A stretch of DNA of 64,000 bases from the NCBI GenBank assembly GCA_037074705.1, contig CM073594.1, forward strand, positions 73,704,509-73,768,508, in the 5' to 3' direction. Every line of letters starts with the position of its first letter. The stretch's first letter is position 1. The DNA comes from Zhengitettix transpicula. Its lineage: Eukaryota > Arthropoda > Insecta > Orthoptera > Tetrigidae. The position numbers were made by a program, and so were the translations under genes. Below the pieces are notes generated by a model. That model was not told where the DNA came from. It saw only the letters and a program-made list of their open reading frames with translations, and ran no database searches. Below, in pieces: positions 1 to 10,850 of this stretch.

Positions 1-800
1 ATTCGGTCGCTCTCACACTTGTTTGTATTCATAACTTTACTATTCCTCTTCACCTCCACTATTTTCCAACAGGAAATATCTCCATGTTTTGATGTCTTCA
101 GCCCTGTCAGTCTCTAGTCTCTCCGAGGCGAGTAGCTCAATTATTTCGCCTTAGACAAACGACACCGCGAAAGAAACCTCCAAATACAATAACAGTAAGT
201 AATCGGACCTGACGTCTACTTACTTAATAGTGTTTCTAAAGTGCTCGGGGTGTATATGAAGACTGGGATGTGACGGTTCGTCCAACGGAAAGTGTGACAG
301 GGATAATTTCCATTAGCGCGCCGTGTGCGGGATTGTCGCGTGTGACGTGTCGCCGCCCGCTTTTGAACGTTTAATGACGTTTGCGGCCGCGCCAGGTTAA
401 TCCTCAGCCACTGTCCGCAAACTTTCACAGCTCGTAATTAAATAACGACGACGACAGAGGAAGAACCGCCGCCAGGGGCAGCAGGGTCGACTTGTTGCGT
501 GACGACACAGTGCGACGCTCCGCCGCGAGATGGGGACACTGCGGCGGAGGCTGCAATCCCTCTCTGTCTCTCAGGCGAGACGCCGCAGAACACGTTATAA
601 AGGCAATTCAGGCGAGCGATTATTAATTAGTTGCTTATAAATTCTTTGTTTAAATGAAGATCGCAATGCGAACCTTAACAATAACGGGATAAATCTTTCT
701 TTTACTTTTCATTACGCACGTGGAGGAAGGATCTAGTGAGAAAGTGACAAGATTAAATAAATAATTAGAAAAGGGGAATCAATTATCTGTCAATTAAAAC
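1..800. other. Unique sequence, no gene seen
   Basis: No recognisable gene or repeat. Positions about 430-600 are GC-rich with many CGA/GCC runs; the remainder is mixed to AT-rich. Short open frames on both strands lack family features. Confidence 0.5.
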
Positions 801-811
801 GTAAGTTTATT

Positions 812-848
812 ACGACGTTTCGTTCACAATTTTGGCACTTGATCAAGA
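812..848 (-). ncRNA. Degenerate hammerhead-like core
   Basis: On the minus strand a TTGATCA box (a degraded CUGANGA) is followed after about 18 bases by GAAACGTCGT. Only the second half of the core is canonical, so this is a decayed or coincidental member of the motif class described at 59.1 kb and 45.7 kb. It abuts the 5' end of an R copy. Confidence 0.2.
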
Positions 849-849
849 G

Positions 850-1335
850 GAAACCTGTGAGAGAATTCTCTCGCAGGCAGAACCTTATAGGTGAGAAGGA
901 GCCGGATGTCTTCTCCTCTCTCCGTTTGTGAACTAAGGTTCCATCAAAGCGAGGCACACCTCGGCCTGTTGTGAGAAATGTATGTTCCGGGGTCACAGGC
1001 CTTGGGCGTACGGTAAGAGTTGTTCGCTGTTCCCATTGGAACATTCGCATAACTGCCTCCTAAACTGGTCGAGGCACGGAGAAGGGAAGCTGCGTCCGCA
1101 CAGTAAACCCTCTCCCGCTATCGGAAGGCACGACCTACCTGATGCCGGTTTTTTGGGGTTTGTCGTGCATCACTTTTAGTTGAATGCCTAGTAGGATCCT
1201 TAAGCCATAGCCAAGGGGCCCTACTTAATGCTTGGCTACCTTTCTCTACCCTTCAGCATCCTTCAAATACCCTTCCGATGCTATTAAAGGTTAGTTGTCA
1301 CCACAAAGATTACCCTCATGTAGCCATGTAAAGCA
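850..1335 (+). mobile_element. Family R retroposon, copy 1
   Basis: Near full-length copy of the dominant A-tailed family. It opens with the GAGAGAATTCTCTC palindrome, then carries the shared blocks GCCGAGGC, GTTCCGGGGTCACAG, CTAAACTGGTCGAGG and CTATCGGAAGG, and ends in the ACCCTCATGTAGCC block. The 3' half is diverged (substitutions, small deletions) and the A-tail is lost, so it is one of the older intact copies. No protein is encoded. Confidence 0.8.
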
Positions 1336-2184
1336 ATGGCCACCACAGAGAAGACGGTCTTATTTTCACTCGTAGTTTGAAAATGACCGTTGTTGTCCAA
1401 CTTCCACTTCTGAAGTCGGCGAAGAGCATTTCATCCTTAGCTTTTGTCGGTGATCCCTTAGGATCTTTGGTCTTCTTGGATCATGATCACAAAGAGGAAT
1501 AAATACTTCTCGTCATTGTTGACGATGGCCCAGAAGAATTTATTTGTCAATGTCAATTTAATAAAAATATATTATTCAAAAAAATATTTGAATAATTATC
1601 TTAAAATTAGATGTCTTAATGTAAATTTAGTCTTATTTGCACATCTAATTTTAACATAATCATTTTAAACTGTCTGTTACCTGATCAAGTCCCAAAAACG
1701 TCTTAATATTCTAATTAATTTACGTTTCAGATTACTAATACCGTTTGTCTGTTTCTTTATTAAATTTTAATTGTCAGACTAACTTGAATATTACAAGATT
1801 AAACTGCAGCGACTGTTAGATAAAAGTTAATATGAAGAGTAAAAATAAGTCCCAGTAGAAGACAAAATATAGGAGAAACTCGGAGAGTGACTTTACGAAG
1901 TAATTCCTGTTTTATATGTTAGAGATCGTCCCCAAGATCTCATGGTGACAACGTCGTCACGGTCATTACTTGGTTCCGATTTAACACGAAACCCTCAAAG
2001 GAAACCCACACTCAGAAGTTAAACATCGTGAAGTCGTTGAAAAAAATTATTTCTTGTATTCCTTGAATTTAATAATGAACAGATAGATATTAAGATTTAA
2101 TAATTTTTGTTCCAGTTCAGTTTTAAATTTTATTTGAGTGATATGCTGCGTGAGGGTCATCTATGCGGTAGATGGCCCTATTGT
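1336..2184. other. AT-rich sequence, no gene seen
   Basis: AT-rich spacer between R copies. I see no conserved frame, terminal repeat or tandem array. Confidence 0.5.
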
Positions 2185-2565
2185 TTAAGAGCAACAGGCT
2201 ACCTGAGGGTAATCCACGTGGTGGCAACTCACCTTTAATAGTATAGCAAGGGATGCGCAAGGGTTAACTAGGGCCCCCGGGATATAGGTCAAGGATCCTA
2301 CCCGACAATTCGCCTGAAAGTGATGCAGGGAAACCCCCAAGAGAATTCTGCATCAGGAAGTTCGGCCACTTCCTGATGACGGGACGTGGCAGCGTTCCAT
2401 TCACCTCCCCCTTCACCCCAAAAAAGGTTAAGAGACAGCTATTCCAATGGAAACTTTATGATGGGCTTTTTCTAAATTTAGGTTCAAAGGTCAATTTTAC
2501 TAATACTACAAGGTTTGTTGGGCGCCTCGTGCAAGAAATTATTCTCTCGCAGGAAAGAAAATACA
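2185..2565 (-). mobile_element. Family R retroposon, copy 2 (internally deleted)
   Basis: Antisense copy. The 3' block (CAGGCTACCTGAGGGTAATC) is at 2190 and the 5' hairpin remnant (ATTCTCTCGCAGG) at 2540-2553. A central part and the CGGAAGG block are rearranged, making it about 100 bp shorter than full-length copies. Confidence 0.7.
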
Positions 2566-2589
2566 CTATTTAATTAATAAAAAAAACAA

Positions 2590-3135
2590 GAATTTATTTT
2601 ATCAGTCTGGACAGCCGGCGAGGGATGTTCTCTCGCAGGCAGAACCTTTTAGGAGAGATACGAAGGGGCTACCTTTGGGTATGCCTTTTCCTCTCCGTTT
2701 TTGAACTAAGGTTCCCACAAGCCGAGGCACCTCGGCCTGTTTTGAGAGGGATATGTTCCGGGGTCGCAGACCTTGGGCATACGGTAATAGATATTCGCTA
2801 TTCCCATTTGAATAGTCGGCCAGCTGCCTCGTAAACTGGTCGAGGCACGGAGAAGGGAATGCTGCGTCCCCACAGCAAACTCCTCTCCCGCTATCGGAAG
2901 GGCGTGGGACAAGTACCCAATGCCCGACCTACCCGATGCAGGTTTTTCTAAGGTTTTCCATGCATTTCTTTAGGTGAATGCCGGGTAGGATCCTTAAACC
3001 ATAGAACGGGGGCCCTAGTAACCCTTGGCTACCTTCCTCTACCCTTCCGCATCCCCCCTTTCAAATCCCTTCCTATGCTATTAAAGGGGAGTTGCCCAAT
3101 GTGGATCACCCTCATGTAGCCTGTTGCCCTAAAAA
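2590..3135 (+). mobile_element. Family R retroposon, copy 3
   Basis: Sense copy with every family block and a short A-tail that runs into TATATA. The words TTATTTTATCAG (upstream) and ATATTTTATCAG (just after the tail) resemble a target-site duplication of about 10 bp. Copy 4 starts directly after the second one, giving a head-to-tail pair. Confidence 0.8.
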
Positions 3136-3149
3136 AATATATATATATT

Positions 3150-3690
3150 TTATCAGGACAGCGAAGACCTGCGAGGGATATTCTCTCGCAGGCAGAACCT
3201 TGTAGGAGAGATACGAAGGGGATGCCTTTTGCGCTCCATTTTTGAACTACGGTTCCCACAAACCGAGGCACCTCGGACTGTTTTGAGAGGTGTATGTTCC
3301 GGGGTCACAGACCTTGGGCATACGGTAAGAGTTGTTTTCTGTACCCATTGTAACAGTTGGCCAGCTGCCTCCTAAACTGGTCGAGGTACGGAGAAGGGAA
3401 TGCTGCGTCCCCATAGCAAACTCTTCTCCCGCTATCGGAAGGGCGTGGGACAAGTACCAAATGCCCGACCCACCAGATGCAGGTTTTTCTAGGGTGTTCC
3501 CTGCATTACGTTTAGGCGAATGCCGGGTAGGATGTTTAAACTATAGCCCGGGGGCCCTAGTTAACCCTTGGCTCACTTCCTCTACCCTTGCGCAACCCCC
3601 TTTCAGATCTCTTCCTATGCTATTAAAGGGGAGTTACCACCATGTGGATTATCCTCATGTAGCCTGTTGCCCTAAAAAACTAAAAAAAAA
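3150..3690 (+). mobile_element. Family R retroposon, copy 4
   Basis: Full-length sense copy in tandem with copy 3. It has the 5' hairpin (GCGAGGGATATTCTCTCGCAGG-like), the central blocks and a long A-rich tail (CCCTAAAAAACTAAAAAAAAAA) at about 3670-3690. A 220-residue open frame crossing this copy is an artefact of repeat translation. Confidence 0.82.
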
Positions 3691-5390
3691 AATTATTAGA
3701 ATTTATATATTCGCCCACACATTCTTAACAACGGAAGCTCTCCCGCCTTTCCAGGGATGCATGTACCCCCCAGGATTAACCGTGGTTAATGTTTGTGGCA
3801 AACCGGTGCGATATCTGGAAGCATGGAATGCGACTTACCAGGTCTGCAGCTCGGACAGGGTCGACTCCCGTTGGAGAGTCTCTCTGCAGCAGCTCAGACG
3901 ACCGGGACCCCACGTGTACACCAAAATTGTCCAGGATCAACTCTCTCTGATGGTCCAGAGTGATCTCCACGTGTTCCTCGACTGCTCTCACTGAAAGTCC
4001 AAATCGGTCTCTCGTGTGTCCCGACTGATCTCTACTCTCGAGAGATGTCCCTCTAGGTCCTCCAAAATCCCTATCTCCTGGTTGGTCCTTGTCTATACGT
4101 GACCCACTTCAATCTGTTTTAGGGCCACACCTTCCCGGTCGTCTACCCCTTTTTTGGCCGACCATGGCCTTGTTTGCGGGACTTGCAGATGTTCTCAATC
4201 CGCCCCGCCATTGACTTCTGTCTGCTGCTCGACCCCGGCAAGCCACGTTTCCATGTTTCCAGGCAAAAATTTAGACAAATGTTATAAAAATACTTAGTAT
4301 ACAAATTGAAAACGAAATGCGCACCATAACTTGCTGTAAGTCCATCCCCCGATCTCATGACTGACCGTCGTGTCGTATGGGATCATTAATTCAAAACCAG
4401 AGAGAGAATCTTGCCTCTGAGAATCAGCTCCCACCCGTCTCTTCCCACTGCCGGAGGGTCACCCACATTTTGCTTTAATAGTATACGAAGCATAATTCGT
4501 CTGTTGCGCAGGTGATTGGGAGACGCTGACAACATCCAAGTCCTCACCTGTCCCCTATGAGACCGTTTATTATGAGGTTACGTTTCCTGAGGGACCGGAC
4601 TTGACCTGGAGGTTACTGCAGTATCCCGTGATCTACTCTTTGTCTAGCCCGCATGATGTTTTGCTACTTTACTGTCGGGATGAAGGTGGAGGTCCGAGGT
4701 CTGACAATGATTTAGCTCTTCTCCTCCGCCCTGAGCTGAGATGTATCGTTCCCCCTTCGCGACTCGTTTAATTAAGTTGTGATTTAGGCGGCGCTGCTGT
4801 TTGCTGTTTCTTGGGTGCTGGTAATTAGAACCGCGTGCGCAGACTGGCAGGTGCAATTAAATCTGCTACCAGCAGCATCCTTCAAGGACTTCCTGCCGCC
4901 CGCCAAGGTGCACCTGCGGAAACGTTCTTTGTCAGGGGAAAGCTAGACTGGAATTATGGTTCCTCGGACAGTGGACAAGGAACTAGGTCATCTCTACTGC
5001 TGCACCTCAGCGGCGTCAATCCTGAGGATGGCATTGCACAGCCTTCAGCCGTCTCGAGTTTAGAAAGAGAATTTCCTAGGTCCAAGTACTGATATCGAGG
5101 GCTGATGACGTCATCAATATAAATTGGTGAGGATTTCTATCGGAGGTTGACGACGTCAGGGAAACGCATGGATGTTTTGGAGCCTTCTTATAAGCATGGA
5201 CTTTACCCGTTGAAATATTGTTTACGTGAGAGGAATGCACTTTTTTTTAATTTTAAACCGCATCAACTTCTAGGTCATTAGCGACTACTTAATACACTTA
5301 TTTATTTTACATTAATTATTATAGGTTATTTATATTTCACAGTAAAGATTAATCATTTTCAGGAATTTAATTATTAGTCTTTGGTATTCT
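3691..5390. other. Unrecognised GC-richer block
   Basis: About 1.7 kb of non-AT-rich sequence with several short coding-like frames on both strands, for example a minus-strand stretch rich in E, D, R and L at about 3850-4090. None matches a family I recognise. It could be the decayed body of an old retroelement or a host-derived segment. Confidence 0.35.
4491..4771 (+). pseudogene. Open frame without start, unrecognised
   Basis: After an in-frame TAA near 4491 the frame stays open for about 90 codons to a TAA at about 4771. It translates to a non-repetitive, ordinary-looking peptide (segments YETVYYEVTFPEGPDLTW and VIYSLSSPHDVLLLYC). It has no ATG near its beginning. A TTGCGCAG preceding GTGATTGG at about 4512 could be a splice acceptor. 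I recognise no domain. It could be an exon, a decayed retroelement frame or chance; amino-acid composition favours past coding. Confidence 0.3.
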
Positions 5391-6110
5391 GTTGAGTGAA
5401 GCACTCACAATAAGGTGGAGGGCTATTGTTGATTATGTGGAGGTGTGTCATCTTTGAATGTTCAGTTCTGATTCTTGATATTACTACCTGGTCTCTTCGG
5501 GTGGCTCTGTGGTCGATTTTTATTGCTTGAAATTGGTTGATTTTTTGGTGGATATTGCTAGCTTTAATTCGTCTCCATTTGTTGTTCCACTGGTGTTGGA
5601 GTTTACTTTGGGCACTTTCCCACTCATCTTTATGTATGTTTGTTGGTCTTGGGGGTGGCTTTGAGCGTGGATGTGTGGCAAGTGCGGCCTTCAGGTCCCA
5701 TGGGTACTTTGATGAGCTGGAATCCGTACTACAATGACTGTTTTGCCATTTTTATGAATTTTGTGGTATATTTCTTGGATTAACATTGGTAATTCAGATG
5801 ATGTATCTTTTTTAGTGATTTCTTGAATAGCAGTCAGTGAATCAGTAAGAATTATATGTTTTTTGGGTCGGATGAATCAATATGTTCCATGGCCATAAGT
5901 ATGGAGTAGATTTCAGCCGTGTTAATGGAGGATATCGGGTTGAGTGTTGTGATGGATGTCGTATTTCCAGTTCCAATGTCGTTTTTTGATCCATCAGTAA
6001 ATATTTGGTAATGTCCAGGGTATTGGTAACATAATGTGGTAAATTTATTTTTCCATTCTTCGGGTTTTCTTTTGTATTGGATCAGGTTTGTGTCCCTCTA
6101 TAATATGGGA
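5390..6110 (-). pseudogene. LINE fragment: RNase H and C-terminal region
   Basis: Minus-strand reading, with at least two frameshifts, gives an RNase H domain of a non-LTR retrotransposon. It shows QIFTDGSK (first Asp), INTAEIYSILMAMEH (Glu), then ILTDSLTAIQEI (second Asp). Further on are a long WNNKW segment and QVVISRIRTEHSKMTHLHI, followed by PPYCEC. The RNase H plus trailing R-L/I-R-x-x-H and Cys-rich tail is typical of I/R1/LOA-type LINEs. No endonuclease or reverse transcriptase domain is left, so this is a 5'-truncated dead copy. It is followed closely by an L copy. Confidence 0.75.
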
Positions 6111-6204
6111 TAATGTCCATGGAGGAATTCTGCAGTAACGGACCGTTTCCATGTCGGGTATTTGGGTATTTAAGGTCTGATTTAAATTTCTGATTTTTGT
6201 ATAT

Positions 6205-7241
6205 TGTAATGCCAATTAATTAGGCCATTAATTGTTTTTAAATAATTAAATTCTAGCGGATAAAAATTGAATTGTAGCGGTATGAGCTATTAAAGACAAC
6301 AATGGCGGCGAGTTCTTTCCTTTGTCGGAAAGCCGAAATGGGAAATGCGCGCGCGAAAGGAATTCAGTCTGCACGGAGTCTGGGTTGAGAGAGCATCAAA
6401 CAGAAAGTCTAAAATCTGAATAGGAGAAATATAATACAGTTCAGTTCTCTCAGAGCATCAAACAGTAAAGTCTGCAAATATAAATTGCAAATCGCGAGTT
6501 CCTGTATGGAAGCAAGCAAATAGTTGTACGGAGAGATTTTCATAACAATTTGCAAACGGGGACGCAAATGGAACAATTGTCGCATTGAGGGAGCAATAAC
6601 CACTAACAGATCAGAGGGGGCGGCTCATCCGAGGTTCCAGATAGCTGAGGACGAGAAATTCTAGCGTGTGTATTAAAATTGCAATGAAGTAGAGTCAATG
6701 TAACTAAAAGTGGCCTTTTCGTGTGTTCGTTATCAAGACACAAGAGGGAGATCTGGTACCAGACAGAGTAACCAAAACTTTGATAAATTTGTAAACGATA
6801 ATTTAAAAGGATAGAGTCAGATTTCATTCAGAGTTAATTTCGTTCAGCTTTCTTTCCACTTATATTTCATATTGTTTTAGGTTAATTTTGTTATATTTTG
6901 AATTGTTAATAGTCAAATTATACATTGATTGTGTTGTAATTATCAAACCCAGTAGTGACCCTGAGATTAAGAGATTTTCAACATATTGGATTGTATATAT
7001 TGATGTGTATTCACTAGAATAACATAAATTGTAAATAATTAAAGTAAGGTTTTGTAAATTTTGATATAAGACCAGCGTACAAAGATAGGGCTAATAATGT
7101 GCATTTTTAAGAAATAAAAAAAACTTTAAATATTAATAATTTTATTAATCACTTCAATTAATTAACCCTAATTAGTTGATTATTACATAAATGGCTACCA
7201 CAACGTGGGGCAAATTAATCGCCGTCTAATTGATCATTACA
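6205..7241 (+). mobile_element. Family L solo-LTR-like element, copy 1
   Basis: Element of 1037 bp starting TGTAATGCCAATTAATTAGG and ending ATTACA, flanked by ATAT at 6201-6204 and 7242-7245, a clean 4 bp target duplication. An earlier ATTACA at 7182-7187 is followed by the primer-binding-site-like TGGCTACCACAACGTGGGGC at 7192-7211, then about 30 bp and the terminal ATTACA. TG...CA ends and the 4 bp duplication fit an LTR of a Gypsy-like retrotransposon. There are no gag or pol sequences. Confidence 0.8.
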
Positions 7242-8189
7242 ATATATTGGGGTGTATTTAGGGGAATCATCTTTTCGGTTTGAATATTGTGGCATATTTA
7301 ATGATAGTGTTGAAGGAAGTTTGTGCTTTAATCGCATATTTAAGGCTGAGGGAATCTCTCCTATGGTGCAGATTCGGTTCTTGTGCTTCAATGAGAATTC
7401 TTTCTTTGTTTTTTTCCTTTACTTTGATGGAAGGTTGAAATCCTCACATACGAGTAATGGCCTAAGTTAGGAGGCTTGACTAGAAGCTGATGTCCTCATG
7501 TCAACGCAGTTTGGAATTGTTGAAGGTCTGTCACGACGCTGACAGCTACGAATACCTGCTGGTAACGTCATCAAGATACGTCCAGCGAAACTTTTCCGAA
7601 TGACGACGTCTTTGGTTTCATGCGGCTGAGTGAAGGAGATGCCCTCTGATGATGACTGTTTGAGGCCGTGTAGAAGGTCGTGGGCCTCGCTGGAGATGAA
7701 GGAAGGTCGTCCTCGTAACCGCGACGTTTATCTGCGCAGGTGCTCGTCCGTCCTCAGGAATGCGACCTCCATCTCCGTCGTCATCTGTGCCGGGTGGCCG
7801 CTCTTAATTTCTCACTCTTGCCATTACGTCCGCGGAGTTCTTAATCAGCCTCACCTCTTCGTATCTCTGGCCGTTTCTCTTACAGGTTCATCGTCCTCCT
7901 TTGTCATCCTCCTCGTTTACTTCTTCTTATAGTCTACGTGCCACGTAACGGGCCTCCAGATAAACTTATTATATTGGGGGTAAGACTGCGAGGTAGACAA
8001 GTTTCGTTTTTGTCAGTGGTATAGCACCGGTCAGAAGCCCTCAACGCGTCCATTATTTGTTAATCTGTTTCTCAGCCCAGGTGTCTTAAACCTCGATATT
8101 TCTATCGTGAACGACCTTGCGAGTTGGTCTCTGAGAGATTAGCTCTCGTTGGAAGAACCTACTCTTCTTTCTGTGTCTGGTTTTTAACT
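7242..8189. other. Unique sequence, GC-rich in its second half
   Basis: No recognisable gene. About 7500-7940 is GC-rich with a 100-residue frame at 7630-7932 that has no recognisable feature. Confidence 0.4.
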
Positions 8190-8406
8190 AATAAAGGAAT
8201 GCTGCATCCACATTGCAAGCCATCGGAAGGGCGTGGGACAAGTACCAAGAGCCCAATCTACTTGATGCAGGTTTTATTTTAGGTGAATTGCCAGGTAGGA
8301 TCCTTAAAACTCCTGCCGGAGCCCTAGTTAACCCTTGGCCACCTTGCTTTCTCTTCCGTTCCTTTATAATCCCTTCGTATGCTATTAAAGGGGAGCTGCC
8401 ACCTTT
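8190..8406 (+). mobile_element. Family R, copy 5 (5' truncated)
   Basis: Carries only the 3' half: GGAATGCTGC, CATCGGAAGGGCGTGGGACAAG, TGATGCAGG, then the TATGCTATTAAAGGGGAGCTGCCACC block. It runs directly into copy 6 in the opposite orientation, tail to tail. Confidence 0.75.
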
Positions 8407-8840
8407 CTTTTTTAGGGCAATAGGCTACATGAGGGTAATCCACGTTGGGCAACTCTCCTTTAATAGCATAGGAAAGGGATTTGAAAGGGGGCATTCGGAA
8501 GGGTGGAGGAAGGTAGCCAAGGGTTAACTAGGGCCCCCGAGTTATATTTTAAGGATCCTACCCGGCATTCGCCTAAAGAAATGCAGGGAAAACCCTAGGA
8601 AAACCTGCATCAGGTAGGTCGGGCATTTGGTACATGTCCCACGCCATTCAGATGACGGGAGAGGGGTTTGCTGATTCCCTCCTCCGTTTAGGAGGCAGCT
8701 GTCATTAGGAATAGGATACAAAACTTACCCATGACCTGTCACCCCGGAAGTACACCTCTGAAAACAGACCGAGGTGCTTCGGCCTGTGGGAACCTTAGTT
8801 TAAAAAACCAGAGAGGGGGAGGTATGCTCAAGGTAGCTTT
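8407..8840 (-). mobile_element. Family R, copy 6
   Basis: Antisense copy from the TTTTTTAGGGCAATAGGC tail to the AAAAACCAGAGAGG block. The segment with the GCAGCATTCCC motif is shortened and GGAATAG is rearranged. Confidence 0.75.
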
Positions 8841-9225
8841 TTTTAGGGTAACAGGCTACATGAGGGTAACCCACATGGTGGAAACTCCCCTTTAATAGCA
8901 TAGGAAGGGATTTGAAAGGGGGGATGCGGAATGGTACAGGAAGGTAGCCAAGGGTTAACTAGGGCCCCCGGGCTATAGTTTAAGGATCCTGTGGGGACGC
9001 AGCATTCCCTTCTCCGTGCCTCGACCAGTTTAGGAGGCAGCTGGCCGACTATTCCAATGGGAATAGCGGACAAATCTTACCGTATGCCCAAAGTCTGTGA
9101 CCCCGGAACATTTACCTCTCAGAACAGGCTGAGGTGCCTCGGCTTGTGGGAACCTTTATTTAAAAAACGGAGAGGAAAAGGCACCCCCAAAGGTAGCCCC
9201 TTCGTATCTTTACGTAAACTGTATA
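8841..9225 (-). mobile_element. Family R, copy 7 (internal deletion)
   Basis: Antisense copy immediately following copy 6 in the same orientation. At about 8990 AAGGATCCT jumps straight to GTGGGGACGCAGC, deleting about 130 bp of the family consensus between those two blocks. The junction keeps no obvious microhomology longer than a few bases. Confidence 0.78.
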
Positions 9226-9906
9226 TATTAATTTTTTCATTATTTCTATATTGTCATAAGAAAATCTGATAAACGTATTGTGAAAACCATCAAATAATAT
9301 TCAATACATTACGTTTATTGATTTAATATGGTCATTTTTTAAAGTTTTAGCCATTTATTAAAAAAAAAATTCTTGACCTTTATCCATTAAAATTTACTGT
9401 TTTTAATTATACCTCGCGTTTTCAAATTGTTTACTTAAAACATTTGTTGTATTGTTTTTTTAGTAATTATATATTTATTTCATTTGTGTTTTTTAATTCA
9501 GCTTCTGAGTGTCGTTTTCTTTCTCAGTAGCGTCTATTCGTAGTGGCTGTATTTTAGTAACTATCAATGTAATGGTGCTTCTACTCGTTCTTTTTCCCCC
9601 GTAGAGGAAATTATCAAGAGTTTACTTCTAGGCGGAAACCCGAGAAATAATTTAATTTTTTTTTCGACGAATGCATCAAGTTAATATATAATAATAAGCC
9701 TCCGTCCGTCTTCAGAAGCAAGGAAACGTTTATCTGTAGCATCGTTGCGTCACACGCACGGAGTTAACGACCTTCCTTATTTATATATCACAAGAATGAC
9801 GCAGTAGCCGAGGTCACAAGACGTCATTAATTATGTGACAACGTGTCGGTGCGTTTTATCGCCATCTTCGAGGATGTTAACAACAACGTAGATTGTAAAA
9901 CATTAA

Positions 9907-9968
<62 letters not shown>

Positions 9969-9977
9969 CAGATTAAT
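9226..9977. other. AT-rich spacer
   Basis: No gene seen. It ends with a long (TA)n tract and the left flank of the foldback. Confidence 0.5.
9911..9966. repeat. (TA)n microsatellite between inverted 12-mers
   Basis: About 27 TA units. They are bracketed by ACATTAATCTGA at 9900-9911 and its exact reverse complement TCAGATTAATGT at 9968-9979, so the tract forms a cruciform-prone palindrome. Confidence 0.9.
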
Positions 9978-10248
9978 GTGGCTACAACGTGGATTAGCTG
10001 AAAAGAATCCTTGTAGCTAACGAGTATATTGCAAAATTAAACATCATTTAGTGTATTTGTAATATCATATAAAAATTCACGGTCAGAAAAATTTGTTTGG
10101 TAACGAAAATTATATTAAATTAAATATTTAGCGAGTTTCGTAAATGTCAACCGACTTGGATTTTTCTGACTGAATTGGCTATGATTTATTATTCAACTGT
10201 CTGAGACATTTAAAATAGTAATATTGGATCAATACACTGGAAATAAGA

Positions 10249-10288
<40 letters not shown>

Positions 10289-10502
10289 TAAATCATAGCC
10301 AATTCAGTCAGAAAAATCCAAGTCGGTTGACATTTACGAAACTCGCTAAATATTTAATTTAATATAATTTTCGTTACCAAACATAAATTTTTCTGACCGT
10401 GAATTTTTATATTGATATTACAAATACACTAAATGATGTTTAATTTTGCAATATACTCGTTAGCTACAAGGATTCTTTTCAGCTAATCCACGTTGTGGCC
10501 AC
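9978..10502. mobile_element. Foldback element, arms ~217 bp
   Basis: Left arm 9978-10193 and right arm 10284-10502 are near-perfect reverse complements. Examples are GTGGC(T/C)ACAACGTGGATTAG at the outer ends and GAATTGGCTATGATTTATT at the inner ends, with only a few substitutions and short indels. The 90 bp loop holds a (TA)n tract at about 10250-10281. There is no coding capacity. A foldback/MITE-like DNA element or a de novo palindromic duplication are both possible. The outer GGC-ACAACGTGG word resembles the primer-site-like motif of family L. Confidence 0.85.
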
Positions 10503-10766
10503 TCTCCTATAATACAATATGACGGAATATAGCGGTTGAGGTATCCTGGGAGTGATAAAACGTGATAGAATTAACCATGAAAACTATCAGAATTTTATAT
10601 ATATATATATATATAATTTAAACGTTGATCGAATAACACAATAAAATTTTCCTGAAAAGCTCGCATAAAAACAAAGAATTTTCGTTGACTTAATACGACA
10701 GTTTCATAATAATGTCATCGTAGTTATCCAAGTAATCGTCACCTTATGAATGAAATTGAAATTGTG

Positions 10767-10776
10767 AAAAAAAAAA
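10767..10776 (-). terminator. Pol III T-run terminator of tRNA-Asp
   Basis: Ten consecutive T on the minus strand, starting two bases after the mature tRNA 3' end; standard RNA polymerase III termination needs four or more. Confidence 0.85.
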
Positions 10777-10778
10777 TC

Positions 10779-10850
10779 CTCCCCGGCGGGGAATCGAACC
10801 CCGGTCTCCCGCGTGACAGGCGGGGATACTGACCACTATACTACCGAGGA
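10779..10850 (-). tRNA. tRNA-Asp: tRNA-Asp (anticodon GTC)
   Basis: On the minus strand a 72-nt cloverleaf begins TCCTCGGTAGTATAGTGG (A box in the D arm). It has the anticodon stem-loop CCGCCTGTCACGCGG with anticodon GTC, and ends with T arm CCGGGGTTCGATTCCCCG (B box). The acceptor stem TCCTCGG/CCGGGGA pairs fully with one G-U, and the discriminator base is G. There is no intron. A run of ten T directly downstream (plus positions 10767-10776) is a strong RNA polymerase III terminator. It delivers aspartate to GAC/GAU codons. It appears functional and is the only clear host gene in the window. Confidence 0.96.

Noticed and set aside
850..1335. R family as a tRNA- or 5S-derived SINE
   Set aside because: I looked for A and B boxes and for 5S-like motifs in both orientations and found none convincing, so origin is left open.
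3332..3994. 220-codon plus-strand open frame
   Set aside because: It runs through R copy 4, its A-tail and unrelated flank; its first half is translation of the repeat seen at many other copies.
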